Source: Clostridia bacterium (GTDB lineage: Bacteria > Bacillota > Clostridia > Oscillospirales > Acutalibacteraceae). Taken from it: a stretch of 49,914 nucleotides of DNA. The position numbers and the translations under genes were made by a program. The notes beneath the pieces are model-generated. The model saw only the letters and a program-made list of their open reading frames with translations, searched no databases and was not told the origin of the DNA. Of the stretch, positions 24,519 to 34,977 are shown piece by piece. Location of the stretch: assembly GCA_017517135.1 (NCBI GenBank), contig JAFXAK010000025.1:1-49914 (forward strand), in the 5' to 3' direction. Position 1 is the stretch's first letter. Every line of letters begins with the position of its first letter.

Positions 24519-27500
24519 ATGAAAAATAACAAGCCTAAAATTTATACCGTAGCAACAGCACATCTTGACACCTCCTGGTTATGGACGCTTGAGCAGACGA
24601 TCTCCGAATATCTGCCCGACACCATAAAGAAAAACTCTGCACTTATTGAAAAATATCCCGAATACAAATTCAATTTTGAGGGCAGCTACAGATATGAGCT
24701 TCTCAAGGAGTACTATCCCGAGGAATTTGAAAAGGTCAGAAAATACATAAAGCAGGGCAGATGGAATCCCTGCGGAGCGTGCTATGAAAACGGAGATGTA
24801 AACATCCCCTCCCCCGAGGCACTTATCCGTAATATTTTATACGGTAACGGCTTCTTCAACAAGGAATTTTCCGTAAAATCAAACGATATTTTTCTTCCCG
24901 ACTGCTTCGGCTTCGGCAAGGCTTTACCCACTCTTGCCGCACATTCGGGACTTACGGGCTTTTCTACGGGAAAGCTTTTCTGGGGCAGCAGCGTGCCTAT
25001 TCCCTTTGACACGGGAAAATGGACGGGAGCTGACGGCAAAGGAATATGGGCAGCTCTTATGCCCTTTTCATACACAACCTCCTTCAAGGCTATGAACAAA
25101 GCCGAAAGAGTGCTCAACAAGATAGAAGATAACAAAAAGAAAAATCTCCCGACCTTTACCTTTGCCTATCACGGCATAGGAGACAGAGGCGGTGCACCGC
25201 ACAAATCCTCTGTAAAAAATGTAATTTCGGCACAAAGAAAAAATGCTTCTGCAGATACTGAGATTATTTCAGCAACCACAAAAGAATTTTTCGATATGCT
25301 TGAAAGCAGAAGTGAAGAAGAAAAAGCCGCTATGCCCGTATACAACGGTGAATTTCTGCTTACAGCCCACGGAGCGGGCAGCTACACTTCAAGAACCGTT
25401 ACAAAACGCTGGAATAAAAGATGTGAGCAGTTAGCGGATGCCGCCGAAAGATTTTCGTCTGCGGCATTTATAAACGGACTTTCCGTGTATCCTCAATACG
25501 GCATTGATGAAGCGTGGAAAAAAGTAATCGCGCACCATTTCCACGACGATATCACGGGCACATCCTTTGAAAAATGCTACAAACGAAGCCATAACGACTA
25601 TGTTCAGGCTATGAATACTTTTTCCGCAGAATATACTGCCGCCTGCAAGGCTCTTGCTTCACAGCTCGACACTTCCTTTGCACTCGGCACACCTGTTATT
25701 GTATCAAATCCCGTACAAAGTTTATCGGGCAGAAAACAGGCTGTAAAGGTAAACATCACGAGCACAGCAAAGCATTTTCGTGTGTTTAATAAAGACGGAA
25801 TTGAAGTCCCCGCTCAATCAAAAATACTGAGCGAAAAAGAAAAAGAGGTTACTTTCTTAGCCGATGTTGCCTCCTGCTCTCTTACCGTTTACGATTTGAG
25901 AGAATCAGCAGAAGAATGTAATATCAGTAATGAACTGAAAATAAGCGAAAATTACATTGAGAACAAGTATCTTACGCTTAAGATTGATAATAACGGTGAT
26001 ATATACAGTATTTTTAACAAAAGACTGAAAAAAGAGCTTCTGAAAAAGCCTGTCCGTCTTTGTATTCTTAATAATGTCAACAGCTTTGACTGGCCCGCGT
26101 GGGAAATAAAGTATGAGGATTTGTGCGAAAAGCCTTATATGTATGCTAAAAATCCCGAAATAAAAATCAAGGATTCGGGCAGCGCTCTCTGCTCACTTGA
26201 AATTATCAGAACTGCGGGGAAATCGAAATTTACCCAGATAATTTCTCTTGACAGCGAAAGCGAATATCTGTCTGTTTACAATGAAACAGACTGGCGAGAG
26301 GAAGCATCTCTTCTTAAAGCAGAATTTTGTGTTTCAACGGAAAACGATAACGCAAATTACGATATAGGAACAGGCTACACAGCCCGTCCGACAAACACAA
26401 AGAAGCTTTGCGAGGTGCCCGCACAGAAATGGGCGGATATTACCGATAAAAGCGGAGAGTTCGGTGTCAGTATTTTCAGCGATTCAAGAACAGGCTGGGA
26501 CAAGCCCGACGGCTCTACAATAAGACTTACCTTAATTCACACTCCCTTTGCAAACTACCGCTGGGAATGCTCACAGCATATAATGGATATGGGACTTAAC
26601 CGCTATGCATTTGCTGTTATGGGGCATACAGGAAAGCCTGAAAGCGTTTCAGCCTTTGCAGATGAATTCTGCCAGCCTATGCATACCTTTATTGCAGACC
26701 ATCATACAGGCACACTCGGAAAAGAGTATTCTCTCGTAAAACTCAATACCGATAAGGTGAGAATTACCTGTATCAAAAAAGCGCAGGAATCCGACGAAAT
26801 AATTTTCAGAGTATGCTCCTGCTGTGAAAGCGATATAAACGGAGTTGAAGCAGTATTCTCATCCCCTGTTGCAGAAGCTTTTGAAATTCAGGGAGATGAA
26901 ACAAAGCTCAGCGAAAAAGATATTTCAGACGGTAAGCTGAGCTTTGATATAAAAAGCAATGAAATAAAAAGCTTTGCACTTACCTTCAACAAAGAAAAAA
27001 CAATAAACCCGTCTTCTCAGTTTATTCCTCTCAGTTTCAATGCCGTGGGAATAACAACAGACAAGACCTGCTCTTTGTCTACGCTCAAAAACGGTGTTTC
27101 TCTTCCCGCAGAAATAACCCCAGACAGCTTTTCGTTTGCGGGAATACAATATACTCTCTCAAAGGGAAATAAAAACTGCCTTGTGTGTGACGGCAGTTAT
27201 ATAGATGTACCGGACACTTGCGAAAAAGTACATTTACTGCTGACCTCACTTTCAGGGGATAAAACAGTAAATTTCTCCTGCGGGGGAAATATAACACAGG
27301 TGCCTGTTCCCGATTGCTTTGAAGCTCTCGGTCATTGGGATCTTATGCAAACAAAGGAAACGGGATATATAAAGAGCGTACCTCAGGCTCTTACCCTTTC
27401 ACACACTCATAACAAAAACGGCAATATGATTGCAAAACAGCTTTATCTTTTCTCTGTTGAAATTCCTTTGAACGGACAAAACAGAATAAAGCTTCCCGAC

Positions 27501-27827
27501 GACAAGGACATTGTAATTTTTGCCGCAAGCGGTGAAAAAAACGGCACAGGCTTTGTAAAAGGAGACTGTCATTTCGATACGCTCCAAAAACGAAAATTTG
27601 ACTATGAATTTTCAGAGTATGCAAAAAAGCGTATGAATCCGAACAGAATAGAGCGTATACTCAATAAGTTTATTGACAGCACCTTTACTCTGCGAGTAAA
27701 AGCCGGTGAATTCTATAATAAGTACGCAATAAATGAGGTCTACTTTATTCTCAGAAATCTCAGCAACAAGCTGTCTTACAAGAAAAATGTAAAAAAACTG
27801 ACAGACGGCAGAAAATTTTCGGATTAA
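24519..27827 (+). CDS. Glycoside hydrolase family 38 alpha-mannosidase (long form)
   Basis: A 1102-residue GH38 enzyme. The metal-binding HLDTSWLW (His15, Asp17) starts the catalytic barrel. Asp128 in LPDCFGFG fits the catalytic nucleophile, followed by the helical three-helix bundle and C-terminal beta-sandwich domains. There is no signal peptide, so it acts in the cytoplasm on imported oligosaccharides. Metal coordination would be completed by HHFHDD near residue 340. It is longer than most bacterial GH38 enzymes. GAGGGAATATGTT precedes the ATG. A GPH transporter follows 120 bases downstream and fits sugar uptake for the enzyme. Confidence 0.92.
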   Translation: MKNNKPKIYTVATAHLDTSWLWTLEQTISEYLPDTIKKNSALIEKYPEYKFNFEGSYRYELLKEYYPEEFEKVRKYIKQGRWNPCGACYENGDVNIPSPEALIRNILYGNGFFNKEFSVKSNDIFLPDCFGFGKALPTLAAHSGLTGFSTGKLFWGSSVPIPFDTGKWTGADGKGIWAALMPFSYTTSFKAMNKAERVLNKIEDNKKKNLPTFTFAYHGIGDRGGAPHKSSVKNVISAQRKNASADTEIISATTKEFFDMLESRSEEEKAAMPVYNGEFLLTAHGAGSYTSRTVTKRWNKRCEQLADAAERFSSAAFINGLSVYPQYGIDEAWKKVIAHHFHDDITGTSFEKCYKRSHNDYVQAMNTFSAEYTAACKALASQLDTSFALGTPVIVSNPVQSLSGRKQAVKVNITSTAKHFRVFNKDGIEVPAQSKILSEKEKEVTFLADVASCSLTVYDLRESAEECNISNELKISENYIENKYLTLKIDNNGDIYSIFNKRLKKELLKKPVRLCILNNVNSFDWPAWEIKYEDLCEKPYMYAKNPEIKIKDSGSALCSLEIIRTAGKSKFTQIISLDSESEYLSVYNETDWREEASLLKAEFCVSTENDNANYDIGTGYTARPTNTKKLCEVPAQKWADITDKSGEFGVSIFSDSRTGWDKPDGSTIRLTLIHTPFANYRWECSQHIMDMGLNRYAFAVMGHTGKPESVSAFADEFCQPMHTFIADHHTGTLGKEYSLVKLNTDKVRITCIKKAQESDEIIFRVCSCCESDINGVEAVFSSPVAEAFEIQGDETKLSEKDISDGKLSFDIKSNEIKSFALTFNKEKTINPSSQFIPLSFNAVGITTDKTCSLSTLKNGVSLPAEITPDSFSFAGIQYTLSKGNKNCLVCDGSYIDVPDTCEKVHLLLTSLSGDKTVNFSCGGNITQVPVPDCFEALGHWDLMQTKETGYIKSVPQALTLSHTHNKNGNMIAKQLYLFSVEIPLNGQNRIKLPDDKDIVIFAASGEKNGTGFVKGDCHFDTLQKRKFDYEFSEYAKKRMNPNRIERILNKFIDSTFTLRVKAGEFYNKYAINEVYFILRNLSNKLSYKKNVKKLTDGRKFSD

Positions 27828-27849
27828 AAAATTTATAAGCAACATTTTT

Positions 27850-27864
27850 TATCCGTAAGTTGCA
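27850..27864 (+). promoter_or_regulatory. 15-base motif shared with the other GPH transporter gene
   Basis: TATCCGTAAGTTGCA lies about 86 bases before the transporter start. The same motif with one change (TATCCGTAACTTGCA) is at 46153-46167 before the second GPH transporter gene. Both are followed within 20 bases by TTGTAAAAAA. This looks like a shared operator. Confidence 0.45.
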
Positions 27865-27949
27865 TATCAGTATTTTCTATTGTAAAAAAAGTAAATATCT
27901 GTTAACATAAACAGTATAGGTGTCAATTTATTTTTCGGGAGTGAAGAAA

Positions 27950-29563
27950 ATGGCAAAGAAGAATGAGTCAAATGCAAATGCAAAAGCATTTGAAGAGCTT
28001 AAAAGACTGCAGGAAAATGAAAACAACTCTGCCGAACAAACTCTTGACCGCCGATATGTAGGCAACAAGGAGACATTCGGCTTTGTTGCCTGGGATGCAG
28101 CGCAGAGCTTTAACATCAACACCTATTCAACACGCTTTATAACAAGCATCGTTGGTGTTGATTTAGGACTTCAGACCATTGTTAATACAGTCAACAGTAT
28201 ATGGGATATCGTCAACGATATTTTCTTCGGGGCTGTTATTGACAAAACACGAACCCGTTGGGGTAAATTCAGACCGTATCTGCTGTTTTTAGCAGGTCCG
28301 GGATGCTTGCTTACCTCTCTTTACTGGTTAATGCCATACATTTTCCCCGGAGTACCGCAGACAGATCCCACAATGTTTATTTTCTATCTGCTGTTAACCG
28401 TTGCCCGTGAGGGTGTTACCACATTCCAGACTATTTCAAGAACGGGACTTATGGCAACCATAACGCCGCACCCGAATGACCGAACGAGGCTTATAACTAT
28501 GGCAAACTTTGCCTCGGGCTTCTTAGGTGAAAAACTACCGGAACAGGCTGTAACGATTCTTATAGATGTATTGAGAAATATGTATCTTAACGATTCTGCA
28601 AAGCTTTCGAGTGCATACACAAGGCTCTTCGTCGGTATGGGTATTTTCACAACTCTTGCATCAAGCTTATCTTCCTTCTGGTTCTTCTACAACTCAAAGG
28701 AAAGAGTTATGCAGTCAATCAAATCCCCGAGCATATTGATGTCAATCAAATCTGTTATAAATAATAAGCCCCTGCTTCTCATAACACTTTCAGACTTCTT
28801 GAGCGGCTTTGCAATCAAGGGAAGTCAGGACGACTACTACACCGATGTTCTCCACTTCTCCTCAATGACGCTTGTTGCGGGTATTCCCGCAGCTCCCATA
28901 AGCCCCGCAAGCTATGCGTGGGTACCCTGGATGAGAAGGCATTTCTCAAGCCGTCTGCTTTACATACTTGCAAAGGAAATAGGAAATATTCTTTATATAC
29001 CTGTCTTCCTCTTCGGCTGTATCGGTATGAAAAAGGATTTCTCGGGCGGTATGTATCAGAAAATTGTTCCTATGGGAATTGCAATGGCTCTTTGGGAAAT
29101 CATATGGACTCTCTTCTTCGGTCTTAAATCCGTTATCGGCACCGAGCTTTATAATGAGGCTATGGACTACTGCGAATGGAAAAACGGCTACCGTACAGAG
29201 GCTATGGCTTCCGTTGCAAAGGGAATTGCCGCAAAGGTCTCCTCAAATACAAGCAATGTTGTAACAACAGCTCTTAAAAAATGGATGGGCTATGAGGCAA
29301 CAGCTTTCAGATCGGGCAAGGAGCAGACAAATCAGGTTAAATTCTATCTGTTTGCAATGTTCACAATTATCCCCACAATAACAGGCTCACTCGGTATTAT
29401 TCCGATGCTGTTCTATGATCTCAACAACGAAAAACGCGAGCGTATGTATGCTGAGCTTCTTGAACGCCGTAAGATGATGACAAGTGCAGTTGAAAGCGAT
29501 GATGCCGATATGCTCGAAAAGTTGTCTGCCGCACAGATAAACATAGGCAAATCAAAAGACTGA
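27950..29563 (+). CDS. GPH-family (MFS) sugar transporter
   Basis: A 537-residue multi-pass symporter of the glycoside-pentoside-hexuronide:cation family. RRYVGNKETFGFVAWDAAQSF opens the first helix, and NDIFFGAVIDKTRTRWGKFRPY is the typical loop 2-3 motif (NDxxxGxxxDxTRTRWGKxRP). About 12 helices follow. The soluble N-terminus of about 40 residues is charged. ATG 27950 is preceded by GGGAGTGA; the alternative start at 27920 lacks a site. It follows the GH38 gene and precedes an acetyltransferase by 18 bases. Substrate is probably a glycoside or mannose-containing oligosaccharide (inference). Confidence 0.9.
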   Translation: MAKKNESNANAKAFEELKRLQENENNSAEQTLDRRYVGNKETFGFVAWDAAQSFNINTYSTRFITSIVGVDLGLQTIVNTVNSIWDIVNDIFFGAVIDKTRTRWGKFRPYLLFLAGPGCLLTSLYWLMPYIFPGVPQTDPTMFIFYLLLTVAREGVTTFQTISRTGLMATITPHPNDRTRLITMANFASGFLGEKLPEQAVTILIDVLRNMYLNDSAKLSSAYTRLFVGMGIFTTLASSLSSFWFFYNSKERVMQSIKSPSILMSIKSVINNKPLLLITLSDFLSGFAIKGSQDDYYTDVLHFSSMTLVAGIPAAPISPASYAWVPWMRRHFSSRLLYILAKEIGNILYIPVFLFGCIGMKKDFSGGMYQKIVPMGIAMALWEIIWTLFFGLKSVIGTELYNEAMDYCEWKNGYRTEAMASVAKGIAAKVSSNTSNVVTTALKKWMGYEATAFRSGKEQTNQVKFYLFAMFTIIPTITGSLGIIPMLFYDLNNEKRERMYAELLERRKMMTSAVESDDADMLEKLSAAQINIGKSKD

Positions 29564-29581
29564 AAATCAGAGGTAAGCAAA

Positions 29582-30736
29582 ATGGAAATAAGATATATCA
29601 CCCCTGACGAAGCAGTTGATTTTCTCAAGGTTTCCGCCGCTTCGTTTATATGGAAATTTGATGCCGAGGTTGACAAAGCTGTGGATGTACCCGTTATGGC
29701 GGCCTTTCACGACGGAAAGCTCATTGCAGGTGTAGAGGTTTTCAATTTCAGAACTAACTATTGCGGAAACTTTCTCAACACCGTTGTGCTGAGCGGTGTG
29801 TGCAGTCTCCCTGAGTACCGCAGAATGGGCGGTATCAAGGAAATCAACTCCAAAATAGGCAATATCGCTCTCGAAAACGACTGGACATTGGGCTTTCTTG
29901 CTCCCTTTTCAATTTCTTATTACGAAAAATTCGGCTATGCAAATCTCAACCGTATGTTTGCGATAAAAGCTCCTTTCAGCAATATGACACACATTGAAAG
30001 AAATACAGATGTAATTCTTTACGATGGCAGTCAGTATGAGGAAATAAATGCTCTTCACGCAAAATGTGCAGTCAGAGAAAATCTGCTGACACTTCGTAAC
30101 GACAAAAAGTATTTCTGTGACACTCCTCTCGAAAACGCGGATTATACATATTTCAGACGCGATAAAAACGGTGTTGCAGACGGATATGTCCGCTTTAAGG
30201 TCAACAGACCTGATTCTCTTACGGTAGATGAGCTGTTCTTCCTGTCTCCCGAGGCACTTTACGGTTTAATCGGCTTCCTGAGAAATTATGACGGTATAGT
30301 TAAAACACTTATTGTCAAAAAGCAATATCCCGGCTCCCCGTTTGCCTGTCTTGCGGACAGGATTGACGGTGTAACCTATGAATATAACGGCGGCTCTGCA
30401 GGCAGAATTTACGATATGAAAAAGCTGCTTGAAAGCAACTCATATCCCGATGAGCACGGCTTTTTCCGCATATTAAGTCAGGATGAATTCACTCAGAATC
30501 AAGGCGTTTTCGAGGTTGAATACGAACACGGAAAAGCAAATGTCACACACAAAACAAGCGGTAACTATGATATTTCCCTCACCCCTCCCGCTGCTGCAAG
30601 GCTTCTTCTTGCAGGTGAAGGTCACACACGGGATACTGCAATTTATATAAACGGATTGCAGTTAAACTCCGATAATAATGATTTATTCAAAGCCTTCCCC
30701 TACCGTCCCACCCTCTTTTTTGACAGCGATATATAA
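29582..30736 (+). CDS. Eis-like GNAT acetyltransferase
   Basis: A 384-residue protein. It carries an N-terminal GNAT domain (VVLSGVCSLPEYRRMGGIKEI is the acetyl-CoA-binding region), a second GNAT-like domain and an SCP2-like C-terminal domain, the layout of the Eis family. SYYEKFGYANLNR is the typical end of the first domain. Eis proteins acetylate amines, but substrates vary. It lies 18 bases after the transporter gene and 24 bases before a secreted hydrolase gene. The acetyl group and downstream acetylesterase-like genes are suggestive but not proof of linkage. Confidence 0.82.
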   Translation: MEIRYITPDEAVDFLKVSAASFIWKFDAEVDKAVDVPVMAAFHDGKLIAGVEVFNFRTNYCGNFLNTVVLSGVCSLPEYRRMGGIKEINSKIGNIALENDWTLGFLAPFSISYYEKFGYANLNRMFAIKAPFSNMTHIERNTDVILYDGSQYEEINALHAKCAVRENLLTLRNDKKYFCDTPLENADYTYFRRDKNGVADGYVRFKVNRPDSLTVDELFFLSPEALYGLIGFLRNYDGIVKTLIVKKQYPGSPFACLADRIDGVTYEYNGGSAGRIYDMKKLLESNSYPDEHGFFRILSQDEFTQNQGVFEVEYEHGKANVTHKTSGNYDISLTPPAAARLLLAGEGHTRDTAIYINGLQLNSDNNDLFKAFPYRPTLFFDSDI

Positions 30737-30759
30737 AAATAATAAAGGAGAGTTTTTCA

Positions 30760-32622
30760 ATGAAAAAGATACTGAAAAAAGCTGTTGCATTCGCTCTTTG
30801 TGCAGTAATGCTTATGTCTGTAGGTATTCCTGCTGCATCTGCATACGAAACAGACTGCGAAGGCACTTGTGAGCATTCCCCAGTTATTGTTCTCCCCGGC
30901 ATAAACCATTCTCCCACTTATCTTTATGACGAAAATGACAATCCCGTTATGAACGGAGACACACAGATAGGCGGAACGCTGTTTATACTCAACGAATCCG
31001 CACTTTCAACAACTCTTATAATCAAGGCAGTTTTGCGTCTGCTTGCAACAATCACATTCCAGACAAATGTCGGACTTGACACACTTGCATATGATATGAT
31101 TTGCGAGCTTCTCAAGTATCAGAGATGTGACGAAAACGGTGACCATGTTGAAAACCTTAAAACCTTCCGTTGGAATTATTCTCTTGAGGGTATGTCCGAG
31201 GAAGACCTCGAATGGACCTACAGAATGGTACCTATGCAGACTCTTGTTGAAGAAATCGGCGAAGACCATGTTTATTTCTTCTCCTTCAATCTCGTAGGCG
31301 ATCCTATGGATTCTGCAGATGACCTCGACGAATATATACAGATGGTAAAGGAACAGACAGGTCACGACAAGGTAACTCTCCTCCCCGTAAGCCTCGGCGG
31401 TACAATCCTTACGGCATATCTCGACAAGTACGGCCACGATGACCTCGACCAGATAGTAAATGCCGTTGCCTGTCTTGACGGTACAGACATCATTGCAGAT
31501 ATGTATGCAAGAGAGTGGAGACTTGATGACGAATATCTTTATCACGAATTTCTTGCAAAAATTCTGACCGAAGAAGAAGGCAACCCCACACTCGGTTATC
31601 TTATAAACACTCTGCTTCATATAGTTCCCCGTTCGGGCATCGATGCACTTCTCACAGGTGCTATGAGCGGTATTCTTGATACGCTTATGCTCAACTGTCC
31701 TCAGTTCTGGGCAATGCTCCCCTCTTACAGATATGAAGAACTTGCCGAAAGATATCTTTCAGATCAGCCCACCCTTAAAGCAAGAACAGACCGCTTCCAG
31801 CAGGCAAGACTTAACCTTAACAAGAATATCCTTGCCGCAGTTGAAGACGGTGTCAGAGTAAACTCCATTGCCTGTGCAAACCTTGATCTCGGTGAACAGA
31901 TGTACAGCTATTTCAACATTGTTGCATCAGCCGAAAAGGTAAGCTCCGACGGTATTGTTAATCTCAGCTCCGCTTCAATGGGTGCTACAGGCGCTCCCGG
32001 TGAATATACTCTCGCAGACCTTGAGTATGAAAAGAACACCTACTGCTCAGATCCCACTCACAACCACATTTCTCCCGACAATATGGTTGATGCCTCAACT
32101 GCAATTCTCCCCGAAAATACATGGATTTTCCTTGAACAGCATCACGAGGTAGGCTACAATGATGTTGTGCTCAATCTCGCAAAGGCAATTATTCTCGGTG
32201 AGGTTACCGATGTAAACGATAACCCCGAAAAATATCCTCAGTTCAACGGCACCTGCACTACCACCTATCTTCGCCGTTGGAGACTTCCCGATGCATATAA
32301 GGTTGACACATCAACTCTCTCCGCTGAAGATAAGGCTGAGCTTGAAGCAGCTATAGCAGAGGGTGAAGCTGTGCTTCAGATGACAATATGCGACAAGGAA
32401 AGAGCCGAAAATGCTGATAAGAGGCTCATTGAGGTGCTTCATAAGATAGGCGCAGAAAACTATGAAACAATAGAAGAGGACTCACAGCCCGATCCTATTA
32501 TTGAAAGCATAGCCTGTGCTATGAGTAAAAGCTCACTTGCTCTGTTCGGTGGCGGCAGCCCCGTTGACAGACTTCTCAATCCTATCAGAACATTTTTCAG
32601 CAACATTTTCAGTGGCTGCTGA
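30760..32622 (+). CDS. Secreted alpha/beta-hydrolase, lipase/esterase-like
   Basis: A 620-residue exported protein. Signal peptide residues 1-28 (ALCAVMLMS to ASAYE). SPVIVLPGI provides the oxyanion region and LLPVSLGGTILTAY holds the putative nucleophile Ser211 (PVSLGG instead of GHSMGG), as in LCAT-like and other lipase families. HHEVGYNDV near 465 could supply the catalytic His. The substrate is unknown. The C-terminus ends in an aromatic amphipathic tail with a terminal Cys (NPIRTFFSNIFSGC), similar to that of the next gene product. Start is supported by AAAGGAG. Confidence 0.78.
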   Translation: MKKILKKAVAFALCAVMLMSVGIPAASAYETDCEGTCEHSPVIVLPGINHSPTYLYDENDNPVMNGDTQIGGTLFILNESALSTTLIIKAVLRLLATITFQTNVGLDTLAYDMICELLKYQRCDENGDHVENLKTFRWNYSLEGMSEEDLEWTYRMVPMQTLVEEIGEDHVYFFSFNLVGDPMDSADDLDEYIQMVKEQTGHDKVTLLPVSLGGTILTAYLDKYGHDDLDQIVNAVACLDGTDIIADMYAREWRLDDEYLYHEFLAKILTEEEGNPTLGYLINTLLHIVPRSGIDALLTGAMSGILDTLMLNCPQFWAMLPSYRYEELAERYLSDQPTLKARTDRFQQARLNLNKNILAAVEDGVRVNSIACANLDLGEQMYSYFNIVASAEKVSSDGIVNLSSASMGATGAPGEYTLADLEYEKNTYCSDPTHNHISPDNMVDASTAILPENTWIFLEQHHEVGYNDVVLNLAKAIILGEVTDVNDNPEKYPQFNGTCTTTYLRRWRLPDAYKVDTSTLSAEDKAELEAAIAEGEAVLQMTICDKERAENADKRLIEVLHKIGAENYETIEEDSQPDPIIESIACAMSKSSLALFGGGSPVDRLLNPIRTFFSNIFSGC

Positions 32623-32642
32623 TTATCAACAGAATAATAACC

Positions 32643-32675
32643 AAAATCCGGGATTTACATTGAATCCCGGATTTT
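32643..32675. terminator. Terminator hairpin
   Basis: AAAATCCGGGATT pairs perfectly with AATCCCGGATTTT around a 7-base loop. It ends the operon with the hydrolase. Confidence 0.75.
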
Positions 32676-32682
32676 ATATATA

Positions 32683-32711
32683 TTTACATTTCTGCTTTAA
32701 TTTGCTACAAT
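32683..32711 (+). promoter_or_regulatory. Promoter of the sialate O-acetylesterase-like gene
   Basis: TTTACA (32683-32688), 17 bases, TGC then TACAAT (32706-32711; extended -10). Confidence 0.6.
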
Positions 32712-32738
32712 AAAATAAAATGTAGGAGGTAAAAAATT

Positions 32739-34973
32739 ATGAAAAAAATAATTGCTTTATTTATCGTTGCAACACTTTTCATCTGCGGCAATACAACTGT
32801 TTTTGCTGCTCCGCAGCCTCAGGCTGAACTTTACAGTTATTACTCAAATGATATGCTGTTCAAGCAGAATGACGATGCTGTTTTTGCAGGAACTGCTGCA
32901 TCGGGCACAAAAATAAACTGTACACTTTATAATTCTGCGGACACAGAAATTGCATCTGCTGAAGCTATTGCCTCTTCTGACGGAACATTCAGCGTATACT
33001 TCACTTCCCCTTCAGGCAGCTTTGAGGAATATACAATCATCCTTACTGCAGACGGCACTGTTTTTGAAACTCTCACGGGTGTTGTTTTTGGTGAGCTCTG
33101 GCTTGCAGGCGGACAATCAAATATGCAGATGTCATTGATGGGCTCCAAAACAGGCTATGAAATGGCTGTAAACAACGAAAGAGGAAGTGATGCACTCCGC
33201 TTCTTCTATATCCCCTATATGGGCGGAAATTATAACGGAGATCCGACTTATATGCCTGCAACACCTCTCACAGACTATACTGACACCGTTGGCTGGTATA
33301 AAGGTAGCGATGTCAAGGTATTTGAATTAAGTGCCGTTGCTTACTATTTCGCAGAAAACCTTATAAAAGAGCTCAATATGCCCGTAGGTATTCTCAATGC
33401 CAATCTCGGAGGAACATCAATTCTCACATGGCTTTCAAGAGAAACAATTGAAAATGATGTTCAGCTGCTTGCCGATTGCAAAAGCGACAACCGTTATATT
33501 CCGCTTAACAAATGGAATGAGAAAAATGTGAATTTTTCACTTGATATGACCTGCACCTTCAATAAAATAACGGCACCGCTCAAAAACTTCCGCTTATCCG
33601 GTATGCTCTGGTATCAGGGTGAAAGTGATATTTCATGGGAATATGGCAGATATTCACGAGCTTTCAATGCTCTTCAGAAATCATACACAGAATATTTCAA
33701 CTACAAAAACGGGCTTCTTCCGATAGTTTTCACACAGCTTGCATCATATTCATACGGTGACCTCACCGTTTTACAGAATAAAAACATTGAATTTAGCGAA
33801 ATTCAGCAACAGAAGCCTGACAGCCGTGCGCTGACTACTATTCTGGATATCCCACTTGACTATACGATAGATACACATGCAATTCATCCTTTATGCAAAG
33901 AAGAAGTCGGCAATAAAATGGCATATGCCGCTATGGGACTTGTGTATGATAAATACGACACATACACGGCCGCTACAGTAAAATCAACCCAAATCAATGA
34001 TAACAGTATTTATGTTACTTTCCGTGATTTCGGAGACAAGTTGAGTTGTGACGGCGATAAACTCAATGCTTTTTCAATATGCGATTCTGACGGAATTTAT
34101 CTTCCGGCAAAAGCAGAAATAGTTTCTGCTGATACAATAAAGGTATACAGCAGTGCAGTAACAGAGCCTGTCAGCGTTGCATATGCTTATTCTCAGACAA
34201 ATATAAATGCCAATCTTTTTGCTTCTGAAAACGGAAAGAAAACACTTGCGGTATCTCCATTTGTAACAGATTTAAGTGTCGGCACACACTACTGGCATAA
34301 TGAAGCGTGGGCAAGCTGCGATTATGATACCTTCTGGCATTGCCACACAAATGAATATTCAGGCTTTTATATCACCTGGAAATCAATTAATTCAGCACAT
34401 TCTATTGAATCAAGCTCACACGATACCGGAAATGCTTTACGAGTAACAAACACTTCCAAAGAATTTTCTGTTCAGCCCAATTTCACATACACTGAAAACG
34501 GCAAAGAAAAATACTTTATGGATATTGACCGCGACTGGTCAGACTACTCCGCTCTTTCCTTTGACATTAAAGTAAATTCTGAAAACGCAGTAAAATTCAA
34601 CGGGCTGAAGCTTATTATAAACGGAGCTCTCTGGGTTATGCCTGCCGTCAACGCAACAAACAAGGCAGACTGCACAATTGAAGCAGACGGAAAAATGCAC
34701 ACCGTAACACTTGACCTTAATAAGCTCCTCTCCTACGGCAATGCAAACTTAATCAAATATAAAGCTGATAAGCTTACTGATATCCGCAGTGTTGAATTTA
34801 TTTTCACCGACACAGGTGACGGCAATGCAGATATAAGCATTGATAATATTTCTTTTACTGCTGATAACACAGACAATGAAAATAACAATAAGATGTCTTT
34901 CTTTGATAAAATAAAAGCATTTTTCGTTTCATTACTTGAAAAGCTTGCCGACTTTTTCAATATATCCTGCTAA
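32739..34973 (+). CDS. Secreted SGNH sialate O-acetylesterase-like protein
   Basis: A 744-residue exported protein. After a signal peptide (1-23, ending VFAAP) and an N-terminal beta domain, GELWLAGGQSNMQ provides the nucleophile Ser127 and LWYQGESD is the block typical of SASA-type carbohydrate esterases that remove acetyl groups from glycans. The His is probably DTHAIHPLCK near 380. Residues about 530-715 look like a carbohydrate-binding beta-sandwich. The protein ends in an amphipathic aromatic helix with a terminal Cys (FFDKIKAFF to NISC). It may deacetylate host or plant glycans so that glycosidases can act. AGGAGG precedes the start. Confidence 0.87.
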   Translation: MKKIIALFIVATLFICGNTTVFAAPQPQAELYSYYSNDMLFKQNDDAVFAGTAASGTKINCTLYNSADTEIASAEAIASSDGTFSVYFTSPSGSFEEYTIILTADGTVFETLTGVVFGELWLAGGQSNMQMSLMGSKTGYEMAVNNERGSDALRFFYIPYMGGNYNGDPTYMPATPLTDYTDTVGWYKGSDVKVFELSAVAYYFAENLIKELNMPVGILNANLGGTSILTWLSRETIENDVQLLADCKSDNRYIPLNKWNEKNVNFSLDMTCTFNKITAPLKNFRLSGMLWYQGESDISWEYGRYSRAFNALQKSYTEYFNYKNGLLPIVFTQLASYSYGDLTVLQNKNIEFSEIQQQKPDSRALTTILDIPLDYTIDTHAIHPLCKEEVGNKMAYAAMGLVYDKYDTYTAATVKSTQINDNSIYVTFRDFGDKLSCDGDKLNAFSICDSDGIYLPAKAEIVSADTIKVYSSAVTEPVSVAYAYSQTNINANLFASENGKKTLAVSPFVTDLSVGTHYWHNEAWASCDYDTFWHCHTNEYSGFYITWKSINSAHSIESSSHDTGNALRVTNTSKEFSVQPNFTYTENGKEKYFMDIDRDWSDYSALSFDIKVNSENAVKFNGLKLIINGALWVMPAVNATNKADCTIEADGKMHTVTLDLNKLLSYGNANLIKYKADKLTDIRSVEFIFTDTGDGNADISIDNISFTADNTDNENNNKMSFFDKIKAFFVSLLEKLADFFNISC

Positions 34974-34977
34974 TTTC

